Shown: in pieces, positions 35,371-47,379 of the stretch
How the letters are laid out: every line of letters begins with the position of its first letter
How positions within the stretch are numbered: position 1 is the stretch's first letter
DNA from: Sparassis latifolia
Lineage: Eukaryota > Basidiomycota > Agaricomycetes > Polyporales > Sparassidaceae
Assembly (NCBI GenBank): GCA_018466975.1
Contig: CM031554.1
Coordinates: 806,001-870,000, forward strand
DNA length: 64,000 nucleotides
Reading direction: 5' to 3'
Translations under genes and position numbers: made by a program
The notes under the pieces: model-generated
Databases searched by the model: none
The model's input: only the letters and a program-made list of their open reading frames with translations
What the model was told of the DNA's origin: nothing

Positions 35371-35890
35371 TTTTATATAGCTTTTATAAAACAACATAGT
35401 AATATCATTTTGAAGCCATTTTTAGCTGAATTTTTTAAAATGCATAATAGTCACTTTTTAGTAACATTTTTATACACTTTTTGCAAAACAACATAGTAAT
35501 ATTATTTTGAAGCCATCTTTCAGCCGAGTCTTTTAGAATGCATACTAATCACTTTTTAGTAATGTTTTTATATGAATTTTATAAAATGAGAAAGTAACAT
35601 CATTTTGAAACTATTTTGAAGCTGAGTCTTTTAGAATGCATGCTAGTCATTTTTTAGTCGCACTTTTATATACTTTTTTGCAAAACAACATAGTAATATC
35701 ATTTTAGAGCCATTTTTGGCTGAGTCGTTTAAAATGCATACTAGGAACTTTTTAGTAATGTTTTTATGTACTTTTACAAAACAACATAATAGTATCATTT
35801 TAAAGCAATTTTAAAGATCATTTTTAGGAGAGGTGTACTAACAATTTTTAGTAACATTCTTATATAGTTTGAATAAAAGGACAGAGTAAT
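35371..35890 (-). repeat. 98-bp tandem array in inverted orientation, about 5 copies
   Basis: The reverse-complement marker catagt/cataat is at 35395, 35492, 35689 and 35785, with one degenerate copy between; spacing is 96-98 bp. It matches the arrays at 21,958 and 25,480 and belongs to the right arm of the inverted repeat. Confidence 0.85.
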
Positions 35891-36715
35891 ATCATTTTAA
35901 AGCCATCTTTTAGATAATTTTTGCTCTGAGATACTTAGCAATATGTTAAACTATTATCAGGCAGCTATAAATAAATTTATTATCCATATTATACTACTTA
36001 TCAACTGATAAATGGTATGAAAAAAGTTGATAGGTGACATAATAGATGTATAAGACTCATGTGATAATATAACATATTATTGTTATAAATGTTGCATACT
36101 CTAATACACTATTATAAGGCTTTTATAAACTACACTCAGATAACATCTTATAAGTAAGTTAAGAGTATAATATTGTTAGAAGCTTACTAGTTATTGAATA
36201 AGATTAGAGACTATTATAATGCTTTCATTTAAAAAGCACTAGCATTTTCTTGTAACTTGGCATGCTGGACTATTGCAATACTGTTATCAAATATTTGTGA
36301 ATAAAATATTAGATGAATAGTATACTGAAATATTGTAATGCAGTTGTTGATGATATCTAGAGTGGCCAAATAATATTTTAAGTCATTCTAATACTTTATT
36401 TATTTTTAGTATCTGTATAAAATGAATTGTTACATAAATCTAGTTGAAATAAAAACAGGGTTTCAGAGCTTTAAAAAATTATACACAAACTAAAAAGACC
36501 TGAGTTCTTTATACTTATTAGTGTAACATCAAATTTTAGTAGATTTTCACCTAAAGTAACTGTTTTGAGTGAATACAGAATACAAATGGTAAAACCTTTA
36601 AACAGATACCAAATAAAAGTACAACATATGATGTAATGCAATGAACCACTCTTTACAAGTAATTAACTACTAAGGAGTAATACAAAATAATTAATGCATG
36701 TGATAAAAATAATTA

Positions 36716-37520
36716 GATGACAAGAGAAAGGCAGAAACACAGAACCTTAGGAATCATTCCTGCCATGCAAAGCAGTGGCCTACTCACCACAAGTAATGTT
36801 TGCAGAGTGCACTGCTATGGCCTCAGCACCCTCCATTTACATAACCAGGTTCAGGCCCCTAACACCGATGTAAGTCAGACTCAGGCTATTGCGCAGAAGG
36901 TGCAACAGGCCATGGAGATCATTCATGCAGCCCTTGGTAACAACACCAGAGGTGCATCACCCTCCTCTATGCTTCCCTCCTCTGTGCTGTCCTCCTCTGC
37001 ACCATCCTCCTTTGTCATCCTTCTCCAATGTTACTGAGGCAGTCTAACATAGTCCTTAAGATGAGTGATTTATATCAGTAGATAACCTGACTGATCAGAT
37101 GTGCACAAGGCTACTAGGAGGCAGTCGGGTGTGGAGCATTCTGCAGAGGTTCTGTATGATCATTGGCTGCATTTGTTGTCCTTTGACTTCTTTACACATA
37201 CATGACATGGAAATACATCAGATCTCGCACTTTCAACACTCCACAATACAGTTGAGTGACTTGCACAGATCAATCAGCATCTAATCTGACACTGCACCCC
37301 TCAACTATATGCAAGTGTCATACTGAAGGAAAAGATCTAGCCACCCTGGTAAGCTGTTCTGTGCTGATGTGAATGGCAGCAAAGCAATAAATGAAATGGG
37401 CAACTTACAAGAACACTCAGATGAGTTGAAGATAAGGTAAATTCATCTGCATCCCATGCAGCACAGATGGTGATCGTGCGCATGTTCAAAAGACCACATT
37501 CCATGCAAAGGTGTTGTGGG
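36716..37520. other. No supported gene
   Basis: Beyond the end of the inverted repeat the base composition becomes less AT-rich. A plus-strand open stretch (36,717-37,037) has a Gln/Ala and Ser-rich end (IAQKVQQAMEIIHAALGNNT) but no family or splice context. Possibly a decayed gene. Confidence 0.4.
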
Positions 37521-37913
37521 TCATCTACAATAAAGAACGAGTTGGATTGTGGCTGTGCAATGTAACATAGGGAAGAGCAATGTTGAGCTTTTAGAGACGT
37601 ATACAGCATTGAGCACTGTTATCACCCCCTGAAGCTCAAAATCGAGAAATAGGGCAGAAGGATGATCTGGTATGACTGCAAGACACTGCAGTGCAGAAAG
37701 ATCCTGTGCAAGTAAGGAGATTATGTAGTCATGAGAACCCATGAGGACTTCAAGGTGGTCTATATTATTAGGTGGATGGGCAGCATAGGAGAGGAAATCT
37801 GAGTGAGTAAAGTGACCAATCCAGAGCTTATGTATGCTGGGAGGACAAAGGAGAAAATGGAAAATTGTGTTGATGGGTGCACCATCGATGTAGAGGGTTT
37901 CCAAATGCTCCAT
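37521..37913 (-). pseudogene. F-box/leucine-rich protein fragment
   Basis: The minus-strand frame reads LETLYIDGAPINTIFHFLLC and SIHKLWIGHFTHSDFLSYAA, the irregular leucine-rich pattern of Agaricomycete F-box-associated proteins, which form very large, fast-decaying families. No F-box is found upstream and neighbouring frames carry stops, so it is probably a remnant. Confidence 0.45.
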
Positions 37914-38901
37914 GTGGAGGTGAGGTAAGATAAGATGCCATGATGATGAACCTCTGTTGATCGAGCACAGTGAGTGCTGTGCTGTTGAGGGCGGAGAAGA
38001 ATACAGCAGATTTGATGACCAGTTGAAAAGCTGCTGAGTGGTATACTTAGTAATCTAATAATCACTAAGTGGCCATCAAGTGTGCCACTTATTAAGCTGC
38101 TTAGCAGCGCTATGGAGTGTCTGACCCCCTTATAGTTTGAATATTAGGCTGAGGTTTGAGGCCCTGACATCTCACCTCATATATAGACTCTAATATCAAA
38201 TGTCAAATGATCATATCTTGTAACTTTGTGTCATCCTTATACTAGTTCAATATTTAATCTGTTGTCTGCCCTGAAAGGCATAATGTCAATCAGAATTTCT
38301 TCCCGCCAGACATGCTGAACGAGACCTAAAATTTTTGGATGAATGTTATATGGTAACATAGCCATCTGCGAACATTGTATATGTTGCAATATCACACATT
38401 ATCAATGTGTGATTTGGGTATCACATGCCCAGACATCGGGCCTTACATTGTAAACATATTTTCAACTGTCGGAGCTACATATGGGCCATCATACATGTAC
38501 AATGTTAGGCGGATGTTCCCACAATGTAAGGAACTTAGATATTAGCCCCATCTCCAGTGTCTAACTGGTCTACAAGTCCGGGTAATTAGATTTGTTAGTA
38601 ACTATTATATGGCAGCCTCTTGCCCACTACAAGTCCGGAAGTTTTGGTGTAAGTGTTGTAGTGAGTTTAGACCTCCTGCATTTTGTGGAAAGTGGAGAAC
38701 CACATGTGAGTGACAGGTTCATGCCATCCGCCACCAAACGTAAATCTGTACAAGTGAAAGTCTCGGGCCGCGGCCGTCGGAGGAAGGCGGAAAATGGCGG
38801 AAAGAGTGATCGGAAATGCGGGGAGAATCGGAGATAGTGCGGGCCGAGGTGCTCTACCCCACATTTCTTTGATTTCTCTGTTTCCTCTGCTTTCGACGGC
38901 G
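37914..38901. other. Intergenic stretch between the repeat block and the housekeeping block
   Basis: No gene was recognised. A small hairpin (tcacacattatcaatgtgtga, about 38,393-38,413) is visible. From about 38,700 the sequence becomes GC-richer and forms the probable 5' region of the phosphatase gene; an in-frame ATG at 38794 exists but lies in sequence that looks untranslated. Confidence 0.5.
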
Positions 38902-41027
38902 ATGAAGCCCATTCACAAACGACTGTATACCGTCCTCCCTCGACCTGCCATCACATCGTCGCCATGCTCGTCTACTTCGCGAGTCCGTTCCAACTCTGTG
39001 TCGTCTTCACGCTCGTTATACGCTGTCCCTCCGTCCGCTCTTCCTCTGTCGTTCTACGACTCCCCAGCACCACCACTTCCTAGTTCTCGACCGGTCAATA
39101 ACCTGATAACGACCACCCGTCTTACTGTCGAAGGCAGACCCGAGGCCGATGCGCAGCCGAATACCCCATATTCGAATCAGTACACCCCGAACACTCCTCA
39201 GTCTCACAACCACTCAGCCGGTCCTCCGCCACATTCGCTGGCTCTTACGTCCACCCATTCTGAATCCCACATACCTGGTTCTCATCAGAAGCCTTTTTTC
39301 CCTTACCAGTCGTTTGTTCCGGTGTTCTACAACGACGCAACGTCTGCCGGTAGCGTGACTTCTAAATCTCAGCACAAGCATCAGCGCACCAAATATCATT
39401 TGGACGTAGGTGCGTATGGAATTCCCAAGCGTTCTCGCGCAGGGTGCGTCGCAGGCCGCGATGGACATGGAAAGTTGGGATTCGCAGAAGGGTCACTCTA
39501 TCCAGGCGAAGAACTTGAGGGTCTCAATCGTGCTGTCCAGGTGGGAGAAGATGCATACTTTGTCCGCGGCAATGCAATGGGGGTTGCAGACGGGGTTGGT
39601 GGGTGGTCACGAGTGCGCAGCCATGGTGAGCATCATGATGCGTGGCGTATGGACCCGCCATTCCTGACAGACATTCGCAGCGAAGTCGAGTTCTACAGAG
39701 CCTTCGCCGAGTGCACTCTTTGCCCGCAGGTTGATGCACTATTGCTCCGAAGAAGTTGAGGCTGCTTCATTAAGTGAACCAGCCTCTGACGGCCCAGAAT
39801 TGTAGTAAGTTCGTCCGGCGCGCGAATAGTATACGGCTCACTCATAACCTCTATCCCTCAGCATGTCTGATGCTGATTCTGAAGAAGATACGGCTGATCT
39901 ATACACAGATCTCGAAGACTCGCTAGACGAATTAGAAGAGGGTCTCGATGTACTCATGATTCTGGAGAAAGCATTCGACAAAACCATGCATGCGCATGTG
40001 GCTCCGCAGAAAGTGGATAGTCCAGACTCTTGGTCGAATGAGAAGTTCGACACAGAGCAAAAACTGTCCTCAAGAACTGTTCCAGGCAGCGGTTCATTTG
40101 CGTCGACGGTTTCTTGTCCATCAACCGGCGGCGTCCTGGACCTATTGTCGAAGCCTGACACTTCTGCCCCAATTTCACGATGCTGCAGTCAGGATCTGCC
40201 TGCAAATTCTATACTGAAGATGGCAGATACACCCACGAAAATTAGACCACCTGTGACGCAAGGCTCTTCTACGGCTCTTCTCGCCGTGCTAGAACATTCT
40301 CCTACACCACATGCGAAGTCAAGGTGCCAATCCTCCCTCCTCCAGCCTCAGCCTCGACATATCGGCGAACCCCATGTTGGACCGCAATTGGGCGCGATCC
40401 TCAGGATTGCTCATCTAGGGGACTGCATGGGCATGCTCATTCGTGGCGAAGACGTAGTTTGGAGAACGGAGGAGATGTGGTGGAATGTGAGTTCCGTCTC
40501 GTTTATATGTGTCCATGGAAATTAAACCATCTTGCTCTAGTTTAACACCCCAGTGCAGCTTGGACCAGCATCACCCACGCGACCACGCGACGCGCATGTC
40601 TTCACGCTGCCCGTGGAGGCCGATGACATTCTCATTCTCGCCAGCGACGGGCTGAGCGACAATCTCTGGGATGAGGATGTCCTAGACGAAGTTGTTCGCT
40701 TCCGCCGGCCGTTCATCGCGAACGGTTCTTGGTCTCACAATCCTACGCCTAGCGCTGTCCGCGGTGTCTTTGCACGGAGCACACTGGCGGGGATGCTGAG
40801 CGAGGCGTTGTGCTCCCGTGCGGCGCGTGCATCAGAGAGACGTGACCGTGATGTTGCTGGAGACAACGAGGTGCCATTTGCGCGGAGGGCTCGTGAGCAG
40901 GGTAGATCCTTCCATGGAGGCAAACCAGACGGTAAGTCGACTACTTCGCGCACGTCACTTGCTGACGATAACGCATGCCTTTTTAGACATCTCAGTTCTT
41001 GTGGCCGTCGTGTCGCCCACGTTATAA
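38902..41027 (+). CDS. PTC7: PTC7-type protein phosphatase 2C, probably mitochondrial
   Basis: Five exons (38902-39625, 39681-39804, 39862-40486, 40541-40931, 40987-41027) join into 634 codons. PP2C phosphatases remove phosphate from Ser/Thr using two metal ions. The core motifs are visible in order: VGEDAYFVRGNAMGVADGVG (metal Asp), SALFARRLMHYCSEEV, GSSTALLAVL, LRIAHLGDCMGMLI, WWNFNTPVQLGP, ILASDGLSDNLWDEDVLDEV and FHGGKPDDISVLVAV (last metal Asp at the exon 4/5 border). The last motifs are typical of the yeast PTC7 / plant PBCP-like branch. The N-terminus at ATG 38902 (MKPIHKRLYTVLPRPAITSS) is basic with few acids, fitting a mitochondrial presequence. The protein is longer than yeast PTC7 because of a long Ser/Pro N-terminal region and an acidic insert in exon 3. 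It is convergent with PUP1. Confidence 0.93.
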
Positions 41028-41250
41028 GCACCTAACTCGATCCTCCTTGGTATAGGTTTACCATGCTGTGCTAAAATGTTTCGTCGCTGATATCCTTACT
41101 CATTGTATCTACACGCATTGTACATTATTTTACATGGTCGAAGTCTTGCATAAACACTATTCATGATGTTGCTTGCACCTTGACGGACCCGAACGCAGAC
41201 CAAGTGCATGGAGAGGCTCAATATAATAGAGTACACTTTACATGCTCAAT

Positions 41251-42289
41251 CTAAGTAGTATCCATCGCATCGCTCACATGAATCACGTCCTCACTCACAA
41301 CCAGACTACGGACGTCTTCCGATTTCCATGCCGTTGTTCCCCGCCGGAAACCGTAGCTCTTCTCCTTCTGTACTCGTTCATTGGGTTTGACATAATTGCG
41401 CAGCATTTCCGTGTGGGAAGCCGTGATCACGCAGGCATCGACATTTGAGCCGGAACCAAGATCGTTGAAGATACCAGCAGAGACGGCCAATGTCACCAGG
41501 TTCAGCGCATCTTGCCTCTGCGAAGTGGGCGTCAGTGCATGTATGCGCATAATTATGACACTGCACACCTCCATGTTTGGCCGCCAGCCGTGTTCAAAGA
41601 CTGCCATGGCAGCGAGACTACCAGAGCCCATGGTGACATATGGTAGCTTGTCTGTGGAACCGTGAGGATGGATGGTGAATAGATGAGGACCCGTAGCATC
41701 GACGCCGCCGAGCACGAGTGCTGCACCAATGTGCCCTTGATATCTATATCAGAGCGACAGGCCGTGAGATAGCGGATAAACCGATCACTTGTCCAGGACG
41801 CACTGGAAAAGCATCTGTTTCAGCATGGTCATGGCCGTGACCACTCTTGGCTTGCGACCGGTTGACAGTGCGTGTAATTCCATGTTAGAAGAGATAAGTG
41901 CGGTCGTAAATTCCGTGTCAGCAGCGGTTCCTGCTCCACAGCATCGAATAGACTCTGTGATGTAATGAATCTGCTCGACTCAGCCGTCAAACATCGCAGA
42001 CGGTGACATCAGTGCGCGCATTACCTTCTCGCAATTCTTGTCCGCTACAATAGGGCCCTCAGTGGCACGCGTGTCTGCACCAAGTACGATGCCATCTTTG
42101 AAGAGACAGCCGACAATGGTCGTTCCAGTACTAGTTGCCTTTGGGAGGGGAATGCCTCTCTCGGTGAGGAAACAGTTACTGAACAGATGAGCCACATGAG
42201 AGACCCAATACAACAGCACAGAAGGGAACATACCGAGTTTGATTGGAAAAGTCAAAGCCGGGCGAGGAGTATACGGAGGCAGCAGCCAT
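41251..42289 (-). CDS. PUP1: 20S proteasome subunit beta 2 (beta type-7)
   Basis: Four exons (42289-42234, 42178-42025, 41970-41789, 41743-41251) give 294 aa. Beta 2 is the trypsin-like catalytic subunit of the 20S core. The propeptide ends KATSTG, and the mature chain starts [20 protein letters not shown] with the nucleophile Thr1, Asp17 and, in VADKNCEK, Lys33 all in place. Further family blocks are [40 protein letters not shown] and [20 protein letters not shown]. All residues needed for autocatalytic processing are present. The gene is divergent from the BAR-protein gene across 207 bp and convergent with PTC7. Confidence 0.97.
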
Positions 42290-42496
42290 GGTGGTTTACA
42301 GTCAATAATCGTTCCAAGGTGACGCGTCTTAGCGCGTCTGGCTGGACCCCGTCCGTAGGGCGACCTCAGGCCGACCCCGACCACCGCCGCTATACCCGTC
42401 TAATCTTGCACTGCTCGCAGGCTACCTTCCACTGCTCTCGGGCTACCTTCCACTTCCCCTTATCCTTCCATCTCTCTTACGATCTCCGCAGGAACC
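42290..42496. promoter_or_regulatory. Shared divergent promoter region, PUP1 / BAR gene
   Basis: Only 207 bp separate the start codons of the two divergent genes, so both promoters must be within it. It contains two near-identical copies of ctcgggctacctt-like sequence (about 42,415-42,450) and a pyrimidine-rich stretch before the BAR-gene ATG. No known fungal proteasome-control box was identified with confidence. Confidence 0.6.
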
Positions 42497-43755
42497 ATGG
42501 ACGGTTGGAGCAAATTCCAGTCCAACTTTTCCGGTCTCAATCTTGGCCAGTCTGCAAATAAGCTGGCCAAAGGATTCAGCACCAGCGTCCAAGCAACTAA
42601 GGAACGGTTGGGTCAAGTAGCTCCAGACGAAATTACAGAGCTTCCCCAAGGTAGACACCTCGCTTTTCATCTGCTTTCCCTCTCAACCTTGTTCAGAATA
42701 CAAGGACCTCGAGGCGCGCGTCGACGCCCTCCGCCAGACTCATCTTATATTACTTAAGTACGTGTTTCTCCACTCTCCCGAATGATTGCGTCAATGAAAA
42801 ATACCTAGAGTGACCAAGGTCTACGAAAACGAGACTTACGACTACCCCACGCAAATCCAAGAGTCCATCACCGAGCTCGGGACCACCATCGGCCACGGAA
42901 TTACCAACTTCGCCGCAGCCAACCTGAAGGGCACCAACCTTCCGAGGCCCGCCCGGAGCTCTCCACCGGCTGCGCAACACAAGACTCTCCCCCATGCCCT
43001 TGGACGTGCCACAACTGCTGCCGCAGCCACATTGCAAGCTACTGCCGGCCCTGACGATAAGTTAGCCACGGCTCTCCACATATATTCCGGCGCTTGGGAG
43101 AAAATATCCGAAGGCCGTGTTGAACAAGACGCAGCCATCAGAGCGCAGTTCCTGCAGCCATGGCAGGCAACGCTCTCAACATCTATAGCAGTCGCCATGA
43201 AGGCTCGCCAAGCTGTCCGTATGAGCAGGCTCGAGCTGGATGCTGCTAAACAGGTGTAAGCCTGCATGCGCACCTGCATCTGCTGATGTTATTTTGAACG
43301 TTGCATCAGGTTGAAGACTTCGAGCGCTACGAAGCAAGAAGCTGCCCGCCTTGAGGTCGAGAACGCAGAGGATGACCTCGTTCAGAAGACTGAGGTTGCC
43401 ATCACCCTGATGAAGACGGTCCTGGAGAATGTTCGTTCGTCAGATTGAGTCAGTGCATCCATGTCGCTGACTGATTCATCAGCCTGAGCCCATCAAGAAT
43501 CTGAATGAGCTTGTCAAAGCTCAGGTATGCATGGGCAGTAGCTTACCTATGCTTCGTCATTGACCCGTTCTAGCTTCTTTTCTACGCCACGGCTGCCGAG
43601 GCGCTCTCCACCGTACAAGGAGAGGTAGAGGAGCTCAGCGTTGCCGCTGAGGGTGAGTACAGGTAAGTGCAAGGTGTATTGATGTGTCCCCTGACTCATG
43701 TCTATCTCCAATCACTCTTCCCTCAGAAAGTCTCGCGACCACTGAGATACCGTTG
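42497..43755 (+). CDS. GVP36: BAR-domain protein of the GVP36 type
   Basis: Seven exons (42497-42650, 42697-42757, 42809-43255, 43310-43430, 43483-43524, 43574-43662, 43737-43755) give 310 aa. BAR domains are helical dimers that bind curved membranes; yeast Gvp36 works in endocytic and Golgi traffic. Seen: an amphipathic N-terminus (MDGWSKFQSNFSGLNLGQSA), YKDLEARVDALRQTHLILLK, YDYPTQIQESITELGTTIGH, then long helices (LEVENAEDDLVQKTEVAITL and LLFYATAAEALSTVQGEVEE). Length and domain layout fit the fungal single-domain BAR family; the exact symbol is by family resemblance. Confidence 0.88.
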
Positions 43756-44058
43756 TCTTGATAGTCGTGTTTATTTGGACTTCTAATTTCTGCCATGCAA
43801 TGTCCTGACTGTTAAACCGACCGATTATTTCCTAGCACATTGATGGGGCCGGTGACCTCGTATTTACTAGCAACACTGCCCGCGAACGGTGGTGCATATA
43901 CTAGTGTACACGTACTGAAGATATCTATTGACTATGGAGTGATGTGGTCGGAGCTATCTTACGGAGATCCTGAGGAGATCTGGAGCAGCTTTGAGCGTTC
44001 TCTGAGATGACCCACTATCAACTGGACGCAGACTTCCTCTGCTTGACTTTTATCTACC

Positions 44059-46267
44059 ATGTCGACCACGCAGACGCAGACTACGATTAGCCCGCACAAC
44101 CAGCAGCCGCTGGTAACACGGACCTATCCGTCGGAGAGCGAGCTGGACAGTGTCATTGGGCGTTCCGCTGCCGCTCAGAAACAATGGCATCGCGTCCCGC
44201 TGAAGGACAGGATCGCTATCGGGCGGAGGTTCATGGTTCGTCGTTAAGTAGAGCTGTCCGCGCGTGCTGACATCTGGAGGGATTGTAGGATGAGTTCCGT
44301 AACATGAGCAATGAGATTCCGCTCGAATTGACTCAGCAAATGGGCCGGTACGTGTCTACTCTCTGATGGAGCTATGACTAACTCTGCTGCAGCCCCGTCT
44401 CCCAGGGTGCTGGGGAGATTCGCGGTTTCCTCGACCGCGCCGAATACCTACTCTCCATCGCGGAGACAGCACTGGCGGACGTATCTCTCAAGGACACGGA
44501 CAAGCCGGGGTTCAAGCGCTATATCAAGCGCATCCCGCTCGGTGTTGTGCTTGTCATCGCGCCCTGGAAGTACATCCTCCGTCCACTCACAGTAAACACA
44601 GCTGACACCTCCCGCTCCAGCTACCCCTACCTCACTTCCGTAAACTCCGTCGTGCCTGCCCTGATCGCGGGTAACTCAGTGATCCTGAAGCCGTCCCCGC
44701 AGACGCCGCTGACGGCGGAGCGCGTCGTGCTGGCGCTGAGGCGCGCGGGGGTGCCGGCGGACGCGGTTCAGGTGCTGCACCTCTCGCCAGCACTGACAGC
44801 GCACGCGGTGCAACACCCCCTGGTGGACTTTGTGTCGTTCACGGGGAGCGTCGTCGGCGGTCGGGCGATCGACCTGGCCGCGGCAGAAGCGAAGGGGTTC
44901 AAGGGTGTGGCGCTCGAGGTTCGCGAAAACGTTTGGGAGCACAATGTACTGCGCTGAGTGTTTGCCTTCTGTAGCTTGGTGGGAAAGATCCAGCATACGT
45001 GCGCGCGGACGCGGATTTGGACTACACGGTGGCGGAATTGGTCGACGGTGAGGAATTTGCTCGCTATATGCATGTAGCTGTTCGTTCAGTGTGCGGCACT
45101 TTCCAGGCGCGATTTTCAACTCGGGCCAGAGCTGTTGTGCAATTGAGGTGTGTGTTCGGCCTCCTCGCAGACCGCCCATTTTCGGATGATTGGTTCGCGT
45201 CTAGCGCATCTACGTCCACGAGGATATCTACGACACCTTCGTCGCGAAATACGTCGAGCTCGTCAAGGTGCGCGTTCAACCTGGGCTCGCATCAGCACAA
45301 TGTACTTACATTTACTGGCACAGAAATATAAGCTGGGCGATCCGACACTACCGGACACGAACCTGGGGCCGGTCGTGAGCCTCGCCAGTGCGGAAAAGAT
45401 CCGCAAGCAGGTCGCAGATGCAGGTGGGTGCACCGCTATTTACGACTACCACTCGTAGGACTGAAGCGACTACCAACCTCATAAACGCAGTTAAAGCGGG
45501 TGCAAAGGCGCTGATCCCGGAGGAGCTATTCCCCGCTGCGAAGCCGTGCGTCCCTCTCCCATTGAGCTAAATGGTATGGCGGGCGCTAGCGCTGACGCAA
45601 ATGCCGGGCGCGTGTAGGGGTACAGCGTACATCGCGCCGCAGGTGCTAGTCAATGTGAACCATAGTATGTCTACGTTCCCTGCGCCCCAGACGCAAATAC
45701 TGACCAGCGGTGCTCAGGCATGGACGTCATGATGGTACACTCCGTCTCGCTTCGTGTTTCACGCTCATGCTCACTCATATACAGGAAGAGACTTTCGGCC
45801 CCATCGTGGGCATCCAGAAGGTAACACTGCTCCCCTCGCCTCTTCCCGCGTGCAGCCACTGACGCTTCCTAGGTGTCCTCCGATACTGAGGCAGTGCAAC
45901 TGATGAACGATTCGCCGTACGGGCTGACGGCATCGGTGTGGACGGACGCGGCGAAGTATGTGGCGTCGGAGTCGGCTTTCCTTGGGATCGTTGACAGGCT
46001 GCAAACGGGGACAGTGTTCCTGAACAGGTGCGTCTGGGTGTGGTGTTTCTGTTCTGTGCACGATGCGCTGATGCACGGCTAGGTGCGACTACCTCGACCC
46101 AGCGCTGGCGTGGACGGGTGTGAAGAATAGCGGGCGGGGCATCAGTCTCAGCAAATTCGGTCAGTATCGTGTCATTGATTCGCTGGGCCGTGAAATCTGA
46201 TCAATTCACAGGATATGACCAGCTCACTCGGGCGAAGTCGGTGCACATGAAGATCAAGACGGCGTGA
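44059..46267 (+). CDS. NAD(P)-dependent aldehyde dehydrogenase, 15 exons
   Basis: Fifteen exons (44059-44235, 44289-44347, 44393-44569, 44621-44918, 44975-45047, 45107-45147, 45205-45267, 45324-45423, 45491-45545, 45618-45664, 45718-45734, 45785-45820, 45873-46027, 46083-46159, 46212-46267) join into 476 aa. Family landmarks: a VVLVIAPWNYPYLTSVNSVV stretch made by splicing across 44570-44620, VILKPSPQTPLTAERV (cofactor Lys), DFVSFTGSVVGGRA, LGGKDPAYVRADAD (catalytic Glu in the preceding VALE), FNSGQSCCAIE (catalytic Cys), EETFGPIVGIQKV and NDSPYGLTASVW. It oxidises an aldehyde to the acid; the substrate cannot be told, though the shape resembles fungal succinate-semialdehyde-like enzymes. Exon 11 is only 17 nt. 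It is convergent with the p24 gene. Confidence 0.95.
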
Positions 46268-46534
46268 CAGGACATGTGAACGAAGGCGCACGAATGGGAC
46301 GAGTGGGAAGTAAGAATGACGCAAATGTACCGTGTGCTTGACTTGAAAGGATAGACGGAACCATGAAGAAGCGCGTATATAATTCTGTATCTTGTCTTGA
46401 ACACCGAGGGCCTTTGCCGGGGCGGTCGACTCAATACTCGCAATGCATGGACAAACTGCTAACAATGATGCGTCCGAGAAACCCAAGACCCGCTGGGGTG
46501 ACGCGTACAGTACAGGGTGAGTATATGCAGCACG

Positions 46535-47379
46535 TCATACTTTGTACTTGCGGCCCGTTTTTGTGAAGAACGTCTGGAGAACATAGACCTGCACTCTACT
46601 CGAGCGTGAGTGGCGGGCACATCACGGGCGGAAAAGTACGCACACTGCTATGCCAATGATGCCGAGGCATTCAAATACGGCGTACCAGAATAGTCGACTG
46701 CGGGGAGGGTCAGCGAACGAGAGGAGCGGACAGCGGAGGACGCACTTCTGTGTGGATCTCACGATGTCAAAACCTCTGTTTTCGCGCGTGTGGAAGCTGC
46801 ACGGAGGGTGAGCACACGCGAAGGGCAGAGACTGTCGGCGCACTGACTATTTCTGGGAGCGCTTCACGCTCATGAGCATGCCGTTGAGGCGGAATATGCT
46901 CTCCTCGAGCGCGCTGGTATGTTCCGATATCTGGCCGGGTTTTGCGGGCGGTTCACGACGGGGCTCGCTCTCGACCATGATATCAAAGTCGATGAGCTTG
47001 TCTGTGAGGGTGGACATGTCGTTCTCGAAGCAGAAGGCATACTCGCCGACGGTGTTGGCGGTGAGGACGTAGTCGCCCTGCCGTTCGCGAGTGGCGTCGA
47101 GGATGACGACCTCGTTGGGGTCCTTGACATCAAAGTCGATGTCGAAGGAACCGCCTGCCTGTACGGCAAAGTAGAACTGGGGAGAATGGGATCAGCGGGA
47201 GAGACTGTGCGGAGATGTGGACTCACACCGATCTTCTCGCCGGCCTTGTCTACGTCGGCGTAGAAGCAGAGGCGCTCATTGGGGGAGATGGAGGTGGTGA
47301 GGGCGGAGGCGGCGACGGGGCTCGGGGCGTGGAGGACGGCGAAGACGGCGAGCAGGAGCCTGAACGCGGCGAAGAGCAT
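46535..47379 (-). CDS. p24 (emp24/gp25L) cargo receptor of the early secretory pathway
   Basis: Five exons (47379-47227, 47176-46848, 46796-46746, 46697-46646, 46588-46535) give 212 aa. A signal peptide (MLFAAFRLLLAVFAVLHA) is followed by a GOLD domain with the paired Cys of LCFYADVDKAGEKIG and YAFCFENDMS, and AGGSFDIDFDVKDP. A coiled coil comes next (LEESIFRLNGMLMSVKRSQK, ENRGFDIVRSTQ), then one membrane helix (LFWYAVFECLGIIGIAV). The short tail has FF and ends RKYKV, fitting COPII (FF) and basic COPI sorting signals. p24 proteins cycle between ER and Golgi; the GEKIGFYFAV pattern suggests the gamma-type subfamily. It is divergent from the Rua1-like gene. Confidence 0.93.

Larger units (their letters stand above)
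24613..36715. repeat. Long inverted repeat (palindrome) with nested insertions
   Basis: The arm 24,613 to about 28,195 reappears inverted from 28,266 to 36,715. The junction is near 28,195-28,265, where cataggggcc...ttc reads into its reverse complement. The right arm is interrupted by a Tc1 element (28,847-30,402) and a hAT element (32,038-35,370). Its outer end (aattagatga at about 36,715) matches the start of copy B. Part of the right arm (about 31,420-31,990) is more diverged and may include extra sequence. Confidence 0.75.

Noticed and set aside
38794..38901. Upstream in-frame ATG for PTC7
   Set aside because: The extra 36 residues are Gly/Arg-rich and atypical, while the second ATG begins a mitochondrial-like presequence; the upstream start cannot be fully excluded.
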